This document shows positions 1 to 7,881 of a DNA stretch of 28,665 bases, in pieces. Each line of letters opens with the position of its first letter. Positions within the stretch are counted from its first letter, which is position 1. The stretch is from RUG11690 sp045616665 (GTDB lineage: Bacteria; Bacteroidota; Bacteroidia; Bacteroidales; WCHB1-69). The notes beneath the pieces were generated by a model. The model ran no database searches, was not told the DNA's origin, and was given only the letters and a program-made list of their open reading frames with translations. The translations under genes and the position numbers were made by a program. The stretch lies in NCBI GenBank assembly GCA_045616665.1, contig JAZLHE010000086.1, forward strand, positions 1 through 28,665, written 5' to 3'.

Positions 1-748
1 GGGCTTAAGTTACTTTGGTTCAAGGTATTACAGCTCCGATTTAAGCATTTGGCTAAGTGTTGACCCGCAGGCAGCGAAATACCCTGGTTTATCACCATTT
101 ACGTATTGTGCGAACAACCCGGTGAAGCTGGTGGACCCGAATGGGGAATTTCCAATAAAAATCCATAAAGCAATTGTTTCAGTGGCTTTTGGAAGCCAAT
201 CCTGTGGATATAAATTCAAACAGATTCAGTATGGAAATAGTGTTAGAGCCGATATCATACATGCATCACGTTCGGCCACGCACATGGACAACATGAAAGG
301 TACAAGAACCATAACTGATGCTTATAAAAAAGCAATGTCAGAATTTAAAAGTAATATAAAAGCAGAAAATTATTCAGATGCTGGTGAAAATTTGCATACA
401 ATTGCAGACTTCTACTCACACTCCAACTTTGTGGAGTTATATCAAGGTTATGTTGAAAAGAATGGCCTTTCAACTGACGTTAATGATATTAAACCATATT
501 CTGAAATGATGAATGATGAAAGTTTTATGAACTATGTTGAAGAAAATGGAGGATTGAGAACAGGAGAGTATAGTCTTTCTAAACATTATTCAAAAGACCC
601 CCAATCGCACTATATGAACAATCTTGACTCGCCCAATAGTGAAAATGGAGGTAAACGATACGGAAAATCTAATAGGCATAGTGCCGCAAGAAGTGTAGCA
701 CAAAAAGAAATAAGCAGGTTAGCAAAACAGTTTAAAGAATGCGATTAA
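1..748 (+). CDS. RHS repeat protein, C-terminal part with HET-C-like toxin tip (5' partial)
   Basis: The open frame enters from the left edge (first full codon at base 2) and gives 248 residues. Residues 1-49 are the end of an RHS core, with the motifs SRYYSSDLSIWLSVDPQA and NPVKLVDPNGE, nearly identical to bases 2994-3140 of the next RHS gene. After DPNGE the sequence changes to a variable tip of about 200 residues. The tip has HMDNM, LHTIADFYSHSNFVEL, a DPQSHY...NLDSP segment and a late RHSAA histidine. This arrangement resembles the HET-C / zinc-dependent phospholipase C-P1 nuclease fold (from memory). RHS tips are normally polymorphic toxins released by cleavage near the DPxG motif, so a membrane- or nucleic-acid-attacking toxin is inferred. 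A lipoprotein gene, probably its immunity gene, follows 37 bp later. An ATG at 122 lies inside the core and is not the real start. Confidence 0.85.
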   Translation, partial: GLSYFGSRYYSSDLSIWLSVDPQAAKYPGLSPFTYCANNPVKLVDPNGEFPIKIHKAIVSVAFGSQSCGYKFKQIQYGNSVRADIIHASRSATHMDNMKGTRTITDAYKKAMSEFKSNIKAENYSDAGENLHTIADFYSHSNFVELYQGYVEKNGLSTDVNDIKPYSEMMNDESFMNYVEENGGLRTGEYSLSKHYSKDPQSHYMNNLDSPNSENGGKRYGKSNRHSAARSVAQKEISRLAKQFKECD

Positions 749-785
749 CTTATCTAAAGCGTTAAATGTTTCGTTTTTTATTGCT

Positions 786-1397
786 ATGATAAAGAAAATA
801 TTTGCCTATATTGCATGGATAACATTCTCAATTGTTATCTTTACAGGGTGTTGTGCAATATGTACGTCTATTGAAAATGATGAAGGAAAATGGATAGACC
901 TTGATGTCTCGAATGATAATATTGAGTTCCAAACTGGTTTAGGATGGTCTTTTGTGGGAGGTCATGCATTTCTTGAATTTTATGAGAACTTTTTATACGG
1001 TTTTGGGTTTCTTGTCAGAGACAGTTCCTATTATGAGACAATGGGAAATCCAGATATTATTATTAATAATTTATCCTTCACTACTACGAAAGGAGATACT
1101 ATCCCTTACGACTTATATTATTATAATTGCAATAATTTAAGCAGTAGAAATGGGAAATGTGGCGTAGATATTATTAACCAGTCAAGTCAAGTTTTTCCTC
1201 TTAAAATTACACGAGATATGAAAGAGAGCGAAAGTGTAGTACATCGTTATAAGATTTTTGCTTTGAGCCAAATATCGACTAATAAATTAAAAAAAATATA
1301 TGTAAACTATGACATAGAAGTATATGGGAAACACTATGTGGTACACAGCTTATACAAAGATAAGGTGAAATTTGATTGCAGACCAAAAATTTGGTAA
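786..1397 (+). CDS. Putative lipoprotein, candidate immunity protein for the HET-C-like RHS tip
   Basis: This 203-residue protein is not a family I recognise. It starts with a lysine pair and a hydrophobic stretch ending in FTGCC (residues 19-23), which fits a lipoprotein signal with a lipobox cysteine, so it is probably anchored in the periplasm or outer membrane. The rest is polar and rich in Asn, Tyr and Ile, with a possible beta-sandwich pattern and several further cysteines. It lies 37 bp after the RHS toxin tip on the same strand, with AT-rich composition like the tip and unlike the RHS core. That is the usual position of a cognate immunity gene. The immunity role rests on position only. 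Confidence 0.6.
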   Translation: MIKKIFAYIAWITFSIVIFTGCCAICTSIENDEGKWIDLDVSNDNIEFQTGLGWSFVGGHAFLEFYENFLYGFGFLVRDSSYYETMGNPDIIINNLSFTTTKGDTIPYDLYYYNCNNLSSRNGKCGVDIINQSSQVFPLKITRDMKESESVVHRYKIFALSQISTNKLKKIYVNYDIEVYGKHYVVHSLYKDKVKFDCRPKIW

Positions 1398-1544
1398 AAA
1401 TTTTCGTATTTTCGGTACTTTTCGACCTTGTATTTGAAGAAGAAATGTTTTATTCCCATTAAACCCATTGCCCCCAACTTCAGTCATTAATAAAAAATAG
1501 TGTTTAAATTTTTGGCGGTTGGCGTAGTTTCAAAAACTTTTCCG

Positions 1545-1552
1545 TACCTTTG
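1545..1552 (+). promoter_or_regulatory. Bacteroidota-type -7 box for the second RHS gene
   Basis: TACCTTTG matches the Bacteroidota -7 consensus TAnnTTTG. A TTGG that could serve as a -33 element lies at 1519-1522, 22 bp upstream. The box lies inside the longest open frame (ATG at 1500), so that ATG cannot be the translation start if the promoter is real. The starts at 1581 or 1683 are favoured. Confidence 0.5.
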
Positions 1553-1580
1553 CATCCTCAATCAAACACCGAACACAAAA

Positions 1581-3725
1581 ATGCCAACACAAAACCACAC
1601 ATATCGCCACACAGCCCTGGCAACACCCCTTGCAGCCCTCTATTCCCTGCACCCTAAGCCCTATACCCTAAAAAGTTTCACCATGTCATACGAATACGAC
1701 AGCTGGAACCGCATACAATATATGATTTATCCCGATGGGGAAAAGGTAAGCTATGGATACGACCGTGGCGGCATGCTCAACAGCATTACGGGAGACCAAA
1801 ACGGCTTGTCGTACAAGTACCTTGACAGCATCCTATACAATGAGTTTGAACAGAAGGATGTAGTTTATTACGGAAACGGGACAAAAGCATTCTATAAGTA
1901 CGATATTCTGCGAAGACTTGTATGGTTGTATTCTCAAACATCTGCGGGAGAGCCGATGCAGAGCATTGACTATTCCTACGATGCCGTGAGCAACATCGTC
2001 TCTATCGACAACACCGCAGGAATGCTTTCCAACGGCTTGGGAGGAAAATACCAAAACATATACACGTATGATGACTTATACAGACTTGAACAGGCCAAAG
2101 GCAATTGGTTCGGAAACAATCCCGTAGGTTACAATCTGGAAATGCGATATATGCCAAACGGGCGCATTGTGGAAAAATATCTCGATGCGGACACCTACAG
2201 GCAAACACCCTTTTCCAGTAACCAGTTCCCTGTCCATTATCATAATGACTACCATTACACCAATAACGGCCAGCCCAACACCCTTACCCACATAGCTAAT
2301 GGCACAATTCAAGATTTCAATTGGGACGTGAAAGGCAACCTCGTCTTTCATCACCGAGACGAAGAACCCTGTAACCGTTCTTTCTGTTGGGATGATCAGA
2401 ATCGGCTGCAGGGAGTTAAGGATGACAAGTTTCTGTCCTATTATCTTTACGATGCCAATGGCGACAGGGTATATAAGCTGACTGGGAAGTTGGCTACCCA
2501 GAACATAAACGGGAACTGGCAATACTACCACTATATGGATAAACCGACCCTTTATGCTTCCCCATACATGGTAACCAACAAGACAGGCTATACCAAGCAC
2601 TATTATGCCGAGAACGAGCGCATTGTAAGCGAAATTGGCGGCGGAGGATTGTATAACATCAACCGAAATGACAATCCTGAAATGTTTGCCACACATTGCC
2701 AACGTTCAAAATGGCATTTCAATCAGGTAATTGAGTGTCTTGAAACGCAAGTAGAGGTGTCAGAATTCCCTCTAAAATTCCTTTACGATTGGAAGAATAA
2801 AATTAATGAAGAAAAAGATTGTTATTGGTATCACCCCGACCATCTTGGGAGCAGCAGCTGGATAACGTACAGTGACGGCTCTGCCGTAGAGCACTTGTAT
2901 TATATGCCATGGGGTGAGGACTTCGTTGACCAGCGGAATACTGGTTGGAATGCCCGTTTCACCTTCTCGGCGAAAGAACGCGACACCGAGACTGGTTTAA
3001 GTTATTATGGTTCACGCTATTACAGCTCCGATTTGAGCATCTGGCTAAGTGTTGATCCGCAGGCAGCGAAATACCCTGGTTTATCGCCATTTACGTATTG
3101 CGCGGATAATCCAGTGAAGCTGGTGGATCCGAATGGGGAAGATTACGAGGTTGTAGTGGATGAAGCTAATAAAACCATGACCATTAAGGCTGTTTATTAT
3201 ACTGCAAATGAAAATAAGGGCAAAATACAAGAAGGATTAGATAATTGGAACAGCCTATCTGGAAAGTATTCGTATGTAACAGGTAATGGGAAAGACAGAC
3301 AATCTTACACGATAAATTTTGAATTGACTCTTGCAGAAGGTGATTTTAAAACAGATGATGCAGCAAGAAGTGCAGCAAATATCGGAGAAAACAATTCTAA
3401 CAATTTTGTGCTGTTTGCTACTACTGGGGGAGAGAAAGGTGCTACTTATTATGGAAAAACTATCCAAATAGATCCCTTGAAGGAAAATCCACGAACAATA
3501 AGTCACGAAATTGGCCATACACTAGGCATGTACGATGCGCTATTCGATAGTAATTTAATGTATTCAGGAGGAGAAAGTAACAATGTTGAAAATTCAAATA
3601 TCCGTCAATGCATAAAGGGGTATCATGAGTTGAATACTACATGGGGGGAATCTTCAACACATATAGGGAAATGTACAAATAAAGTTTTTCAAAAGTATCA
3701 TGGAAAAATTATGGAAAATCAGTAA
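1581..3725 (+). CDS. RHS repeat protein with C-terminal metzincin-like toxin tip
   Basis: From the ATG at 1581 this is 714 residues; an ATG at 1683 (680 residues) begins exactly with recognisable RHS repeats (SYEYDSWNRIQY) and is equally possible. The open frame extends back to 1500, but a promoter-like box lies at 1545-1552. The core has YD-type repeats and ends in the RHS-associated core motif with NPVKLVDPNGE near base 3140. It is short for an RHS protein and has no clear signal peptide or N-terminal trafficking domain, so it resembles an orphan or displaced RHS gene. The tip of about 195 residues contains HEIGHTLGMYD (bases 3504-3536), a HExxHxxGxxD zinc site, followed by a possible Met-turn NLMYSGG. 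This predicts a metzincin-like peptidase toxin. The 3' end overlaps the next gene by 26 bp. Confidence 0.85.
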   Translation: MPTQNHTYRHTALATPLAALYSLHPKPYTLKSFTMSYEYDSWNRIQYMIYPDGEKVSYGYDRGGMLNSITGDQNGLSYKYLDSILYNEFEQKDVVYYGNGTKAFYKYDILRRLVWLYSQTSAGEPMQSIDYSYDAVSNIVSIDNTAGMLSNGLGGKYQNIYTYDDLYRLEQAKGNWFGNNPVGYNLEMRYMPNGRIVEKYLDADTYRQTPFSSNQFPVHYHNDYHYTNNGQPNTLTHIANGTIQDFNWDVKGNLVFHHRDEEPCNRSFCWDDQNRLQGVKDDKFLSYYLYDANGDRVYKLTGKLATQNINGNWQYYHYMDKPTLYASPYMVTNKTGYTKHYYAENERIVSEIGGGGLYNINRNDNPEMFATHCQRSKWHFNQVIECLETQVEVSEFPLKFLYDWKNKINEEKDCYWYHPDHLGSSSWITYSDGSAVEHLYYMPWGEDFVDQRNTGWNARFTFSAKERDTETGLSYYGSRYYSSDLSIWLSVDPQAAKYPGLSPFTYCADNPVKLVDPNGEDYEVVVDEANKTMTIKAVYYTANENKGKIQEGLDNWNSLSGKYSYVTGNGKDRQSYTINFELTLAEGDFKTDDAARSAANIGENNSNNFVLFATTGGEKGATYYGKTIQIDPLKENPRTISHEIGHTLGMYDALFDSNLMYSGGESNNVENSNIRQCIKGYHELNTTWGESSTHIGKCTNKVFQKYHGKIMENQ

Positions 3726-4467
3726 AATCGTACTCCTGATATTTGTTTGTTTTTCTCTGCAATTAGAATTACACTCACAAGAAAAATCAGAAAATCATAT
3801 ATATTTTAAATTGCCATATCAGAAAACCGCATTTCAAGTGTGTGGAATTTTCCATGCAGACAGCATACTTGTGTACAAAAAAACGATAAAAAAAAGTAAT
3901 TTTTATTATTTGAATTTTCAGAGATTTCAGTGTGAACAATTCTATATTGTCAGTCTAAAAGATTCTGATAGAATAGAATTTCTTGTACGCAAATCTATAT
4001 CAACAAGAACTCCCTCAACCAATGTCATTCGTCTCGTATTTGAAGAATCCGCTATGGAATATCTGATAATGCATAAAGAACTAATGCCAAAGTTGGAAAT
4101 CACAGACACTATTTTAAGAAATTTGTTACATGACAATAGATTGTATTATGGAAACAATTTAGAAACGATTTACCACTATCTGTACAATTCATTAATAGAC
4201 AATTCTTTTGCTGATTTTGAGAATGAAGTTGCGTATAATTTAGTATTTGTCAATAAATTTTTGCTCTTACAAATGACAGAATTTGAACTTAACTGCATGC
4301 TTGGCCCTTGCACGTGTACTTATAAAGAGTCTTGTGTCGAAATTCCCTACCGTCCTTTTTATGAAAGAAAGTTAACACTCGTGGCGATACCCATCTCAAA
4401 TATTGTTTATCAGAAATATAAAGATTCTATTCGAAATTATCTTATAGACAACCCTTTATGTAGATAG
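3700..4467 (+). CDS. Exported protein, candidate immunity protein for the metzincin RHS tip
   Basis: This 255-residue protein matches no family I know. Residues 1-27 form a typical Sec signal (Lys-rich start, hydrophobic core IVLLIFVCFSLQL, then LHSQ), so it is probably periplasmic. The mature part is AT-rich in codon use, with many Tyr, Phe and Asn, and a late cysteine cluster (GPCTCTYKESC). The ATG overlaps the last 26 bp of the RHS gene in another frame, suggesting translational coupling. Position, export signal and composition fit an inhibitor that protects against a peptidase toxin in the periplasm. The function is inferred from context only. Confidence 0.65.
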   Translation: MEKLWKISKIVLLIFVCFSLQLELHSQEKSENHIYFKLPYQKTAFQVCGIFHADSILVYKKTIKKSNFYYLNFQRFQCEQFYIVSLKDSDRIEFLVRKSISTRTPSTNVIRLVFEESAMEYLIMHKELMPKLEITDTILRNLLHDNRLYYGNNLETIYHYLYNSLIDNSFADFENEVAYNLVFVNKFLLLQMTEFELNCMLGPCTCTYKESCVEIPYRPFYERKLTLVAIPISNIVYQKYKDSIRNYLIDNPLCR

Positions 4468-4962
4468 CTAATGAAAAAATAAATTGAACAAAGAATAAAA
4501 ATAACATTAATTCTGATTTTTTCCTCACAAACAACAATCTACCTGTTATGCCAACACAAAAACCCACATTTTCTCCACCCAAACAAGCCAGTTCACAGCT
4601 CACAGCTTACTGGTCACAGCCCTCTTTCACTTTTTTATGTCGCCCCTTCGGGGCTCAATAATGGTGTGAGGGGGCGTTCACATTCCAAGGGCTGCGGCAT
4701 TCGCTGCGCTCACACCTCGCCCTTGGCAGCCATTTGTCGCTCTTTCAGAGCTGTTGGGATGGAACTCCTGACGACATTGGCAATGGAGACAATGTGGATG
4801 CGCATAGCAAGGTCTTGCGAAGTGGAAGTGTTCCGTCATTAATACATCAACATTCACGACAGCGTGCTACCGTACCTTGATACCGCATTTGCGAACGAAT
4901 TGCGTAAAAGAAAACGAGGCGGGTGGCGGCGAGAGACTTAGCGGCAAAGAAAAAGAACGGAA
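4468..4962. other. Intergenic block with RHS-leader relic and inverted repeats, no gene seen
   Basis: No convincing gene was seen in these 495 bases. A 37-codon frame at 4548-4661 begins MPTQ, as the RHS gene at 1581 does. The DNA is also alike there (ATGCCAACACAAAA in both, and a shared CAGCCCTCT further in), so it looks like a relic 5' end of a third RHS cassette. It is followed by a GCCCC-TTC-GGGGC hairpin at 4642-4654 and a larger inverted repeat, CCAAGGGC at 4685-4692 with GCCCTTGG at 4719-4726. The segment 4640-4760 is clearly more GC-rich than the flanking toxin and immunity genes. The remainder to 4962 has no motif I can name. Confidence 0.55.
4685..4726. repeat. Inverted repeat with 8-bp arms
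   Basis: CCAAGGGC (4685-4692) is the exact reverse complement of GCCCTTGG (4719-4726), with a 26-base GC-rich loop that itself contains GCTGCGG and CGCTGCGC. No T-run follows, so a simple terminator is unlikely. It may be part of a dispersed palindromic element. Confidence 0.5.
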
Positions 4963-5541
4963 TCAGCAATAATAAACCACAAATCCGATAAAGCCGCAGA
5001 GGAGGATGAGCAGTATGGGATTAGCTTTGCGACGGAAGGTCGCCCAAAAAACGGAAGCGAAAATGGCAATGCTGAGAAAGAATTGGACCGGATTTTGCGA
5101 ATACGAGCCAAAGTTGTCACTTGAAGTCAACAGCAACGCGGCGGCGGCAATCAATCCAATGACCGTAATGCGAAGAGCGGCAAACACATTGTTGACATCT
5201 TTGTTGTCTTTATGCTTAATGAGAAATTTAGTGAGGATTAGCATAAAAACGAAAGGCAACAAAATGACTGCAAAAGAAGCCAGTATGGCTCCCAATATGC
5301 CGAGCCACGTATCATAGCCGGCATTGACCACCGCAGTATAACCCGCATAAGTGGCCACATTGATGCCAATGGGACCCGGCGTCATCTGGCTTACAGCTAC
5401 AATATCGGTGAACTCTTGGGCAGTCATCCAGGCGTTTTTTTCCACCACCTCGTTTTGAATCAGGGCAATCATCGCATAGCCGCCTCCAAAATTGAAAATG
5501 CCGATTTCGCAAAAAGTATAAAAGAGTTTCCAAAATATCAT
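4963..5541 (-). CDS. Chromate transporter family protein, second half-size subunit
   Basis: From the ATG at 5541 this is 192 residues. The open frame continues upstream to 5739, but that extension is Arg/His-rich and overlaps the preceding gene. MIFWKLFYTFCEIGIFNFGGGYAMIALIQ is the normal start of the family, and AGGAG lies just before it. The family signature FGGGYAMIALIQNEVV and SQMTPGPIGINVATYAGY are present, followed by several hydrophobic segments. Its ATG overlaps the stop of the upstream paralogue in ATGA. Short CHR proteins usually work as pairs of about 190 residues with opposite membrane topology. Members export chromate or carry other anions; the substrate here is not shown by sequence. 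Confidence 0.85.
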   Translation of the reverse strand: MIFWKLFYTFCEIGIFNFGGGYAMIALIQNEVVEKNAWMTAQEFTDIVAVSQMTPGPIGINVATYAGYTAVVNAGYDTWLGILGAILASFAVILLPFVFMLILTKFLIKHKDNKDVNNVFAALRITVIGLIAAAALLLTSSDNFGSYSQNPVQFFLSIAIFASVFWATFRRKANPILLILLCGFIGFVVYYC

Positions 5542-6119
5542 AAGGTCCTCTCCTTTCTTTTTAATAATCTGCCATAAATGAATCCACCGGTTCCGGCAGC
5601 AAGGATAATCAGGATTGGAGAAATGTCGAAGAGCCAGATGAGAGCGGCGGCAAGGATTGGAATCCAGCAATTTTTCCACGAAATACCTGCGTTTTTGGCC
5701 ATCGTGAAGACGGGTGCGGCGATGAGTGCCACCACGCAAGGCCTGATTCCTTTGAAAATGCTTTCCACGATGGCATTGTCACGAAAATGATGAAAAAACA
5801 GGGCAAGGGCCAAAATGAAAAGAATGGGCATAATGATATTGCCGATAACGGCAAAAATCGCCCCCCGGATTTTGTGCAAGCGGAATCCGACGTTGGTGGC
5901 CATATTGGCGGCAAAAATTCCAGGCATCGCTTGCGAAATAGAAAGAATGTCCAGAAATTCTTCTTTGCTGAGCCATTTTTTGGAATCGACAATTTCCTTT
6001 TCCATCAATGGAATCATCGCAAAACCCCCACCTAAAGTAAAAGAACCAATTTTCAGAAACACCCAAAAAAGTTCAAACAAACCTGCCATCAGACCTTTAT
6101 TTTTCTTTGAAAAATTCAC
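5538..6119 (-). CDS. Chromate transporter family protein, first half-size subunit
   Basis: The 193-residue product is an integral membrane protein with the CHR signature FTLGGGFAMIPLMEKEIV near residues 32-50 and the SQAMPGIFAANMATNVGF segment, then four or so hydrophobic helices. It is the upstream partner of a second short CHR gene, with a stop/start overlap, so the two are probably translated together and pair in the membrane. A -7-like box on the minus strand (CAAAAATA at 6133-6140 in plus orientation) is so close to the ATG at 6119 that the leader would be only a few bases. Translation from the internal Met at residue 11 (base 6089) is therefore also possible. Confidence 0.85.
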   Translation of the reverse strand: MNFSKKNKGLMAGLFELFWVFLKIGSFTLGGGFAMIPLMEKEIVDSKKWLSKEEFLDILSISQAMPGIFAANMATNVGFRLHKIRGAIFAVIGNIIMPILFILALALFFHHFRDNAIVESIFKGIRPCVVALIAAPVFTMAKNAGISWKNCWIPILAAALIWLFDISPILIILAAGTGGFIYGRLLKRKERTL

Positions 6120-6181
6120 ATAATCAATGGTGCAAAAATAAAAAAAATCATCAAAAATAGGCGCATAAAAGAATTTTTATG

Positions 6182-6189
6182 TAACTTTG
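6182..6189 (+). promoter_or_regulatory. Bacteroidota-type -7 box ahead of the P5C dehydrogenase gene
   Basis: TAACTTTG matches TAnnTTTG and lies 54 bp before the ATG at 6244, leaving a leader of about 45 bases. I see no good TTTG -33 element at the expected distance. Confidence 0.5.
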
Positions 6190-6243
6190 CAATCAGTTTT
6201 TGAAAAACATTAATGTTATAATCATTTATAAAAACACACATTT

Positions 6244-7881
6244 ATGAATAATGCATCTTACATTTTCAGAGAGCCTAAAAACGAACCCGTTTTCGCATAC
6301 GCTCCCGGTTCACCCGAACGCAAACTTTTAAGAGAAGAATTAGACAGACAATTCAATCAAGTGATTGAAATTCCTTTGATTATCGGAGGCAAGGAAGTCA
6401 AAACCGGCAATATGGGCACTGTGGTGATGCCTACCAACCATAAGCACGTGTTGGCAAAATACCACAAAGTAGGTAAAAAAGAAGTTCAGATGGCCATTGA
6501 CGCCGCTTTGGCAGCCAAAAAGCAATGGGAAGACACTCCTTGGATTGAAAGAGCTTCTATTATGATGCGCGTGGGCGAATTGCTGGCAAAGAAATACAGA
6601 TATGTCATCAATGCCGCCACTATGCTGGGACAAGGCAAAAACCCAATGCAGGCCGAAATCGACAGTGCTTGCGAAACTATCGACTTTTTGCGTTTCAATA
6701 CTTATTTTGCCTCAAAGATTTATACACAACAGCCTATTTCTGACAACACCACTTTGAATCGCAACGAATTTAGAGCGATGGAAGGCTTTGTATATGCCAT
6801 CACTCCGTTCAACTTCACTTCCATTGCTTTGAATTTGAACATTTCTCCCGTATTGATGGGTAATGTAACCATTTGGAAACCAGCTACTACCGCTATTTTG
6901 TCAAATTATTATTTGATGAAGATTTTCAAGGAAGCCGGTGTTCCTGACGGCGTTATCAATTTCTTGCCTGGCAGCGGCGAAACTATCAGCAGCGTGGCTT
7001 TCGCTTCTCCATACTTGGCAGGCATCCACTTCACTGGCAGTACCAGCACGTTCAAGGCTTTCTGGAAGAAAATCGGTGACAATATCAATAATTACAGAAC
7101 TTATCCTAAGATTGTGGGCGAAACCGGTGGTAAGGACTTTATCTTTGCTCATAAATCAGCAGATCCAAGAGAATTGGCAGTGGCTATTGTTCGTGGCGCA
7201 TTCGAATTCCAAGGTCAGAAATGTTCTGCCGCTTCCCGTGCTTATATTCCTAAGTCATTATGGGATGAAACGTTGGCCAACGTGAAAGAAATGATGAAGA
7301 CCGTCAAAGTGGGTGACGTGTTTGATTTCACCAACTTCGTAAATGCCGTCATTGACGAAAAGTCATTCGACAACATTGCCGGTTACATTGACAGAGCCAA
7401 AAAATCGAAAAAGGCGAAAATCGTTTTGGGTGGCAAATACGACAAATCAGTGGGTTACTTCATCGATCCTACCATCATCGTCACTACCGATCCTCAGTAC
7501 GAAGCCATTAAGGAAGAAATGTTCGGTCCCGTTATCACTGTTTATGTTTATGATGATGAAAAATATACCGAAACATTACATCTTTGCGACGAAACATCTC
7601 CCTATGCTTTGACAGGTTCTATCTTTGCAAAATGCAGATACGCCATCCTCGAAGCTGAAGAAATCTTGCGTCACGCAGCAGGTAACTTCTACATTAATGA
7701 CAAACCGACAGGTGCTGTGGTTGGAAATCAACCGTTTGGTGGCGCAAGAGCTTCCGGTACCAACGACAAGGCCGGCAGCGAACTGAACCTCTACAGATGG
7801 ATCAGCACTCGCTCAATTAAGGAAACTTTCTGTCCTCCAACAGAATACGGTTATCCTTTCTTACTTCCTGACAAAAAATAA
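6244..7881 (+). CDS. pruA: L-glutamate gamma-semialdehyde (1-pyrroline-5-carboxylate) dehydrogenase
   Basis: The 545-residue protein is an aldehyde dehydrogenase of the P5CDH type, about the usual length for the stand-alone enzyme. It oxidises glutamate semialdehyde to glutamate with NAD+, the second step of proline (and ornithine/arginine) breakdown, in the cytosol. Seen directly: AITPFNFTSIALNL and NVTIWKPATTAI in the cofactor-binding half, the FTGST turn, the general base Glu293 in GETGGKDF, the nucleophile Cys327 in FQGQKCSAASR, and EEMFGPVITVYVYDD. No PutA proline dehydrogenase domain is fused and no proline dehydrogenase gene lies nearby. A glycosyltransferase gene starts on the last base of its stop codon (TAATG). 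Confidence 0.93.
   Translation: MNNASYIFREPKNEPVFAYAPGSPERKLLREELDRQFNQVIEIPLIIGGKEVKTGNMGTVVMPTNHKHVLAKYHKVGKKEVQMAIDAALAAKKQWEDTPWIERASIMMRVGELLAKKYRYVINAATMLGQGKNPMQAEIDSACETIDFLRFNTYFASKIYTQQPISDNTTLNRNEFRAMEGFVYAITPFNFTSIALNLNISPVLMGNVTIWKPATTAILSNYYLMKIFKEAGVPDGVINFLPGSGETISSVAFASPYLAGIHFTGSTSTFKAFWKKIGDNINNYRTYPKIVGETGGKDFIFAHKSADPRELAVAIVRGAFEFQGQKCSAASRAYIPKSLWDETLANVKEMMKTVKVGDVFDFTNFVNAVIDEKSFDNIAGYIDRAKKSKKAKIVLGGKYDKSVGYFIDPTIIVTTDPQYEAIKEEMFGPVITVYVYDDEKYTETLHLCDETSPYALTGSIFAKCRYAILEAEEILRHAAGNFYINDKPTGAVVGNQPFGGARASGTNDKAGSELNLYRWISTRSIKETFCPPTEYGYPFLLPDKK

Noticed and set aside
1500..1580. Longer N-terminus for the second RHS protein starting at 1500
   Set aside because: A TAnnTTTG promoter box lies at 1545-1552 inside it, and the predicted residues do not resemble RHS or a signal peptide.
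2076..2702. Minus-strand 208-codon frame inside the RHS core
   Set aside because: It is a shadow of a well-supported RHS gene and has no recognisable motif or ribosome-binding site.
5542..5739. Longer start for the second chromate transporter subunit
   Set aside because: The extension is Arg/His/Cys-rich, lies antiphase within the upstream transporter gene, and the family N-terminus begins exactly at 5541 after an AGGAG.
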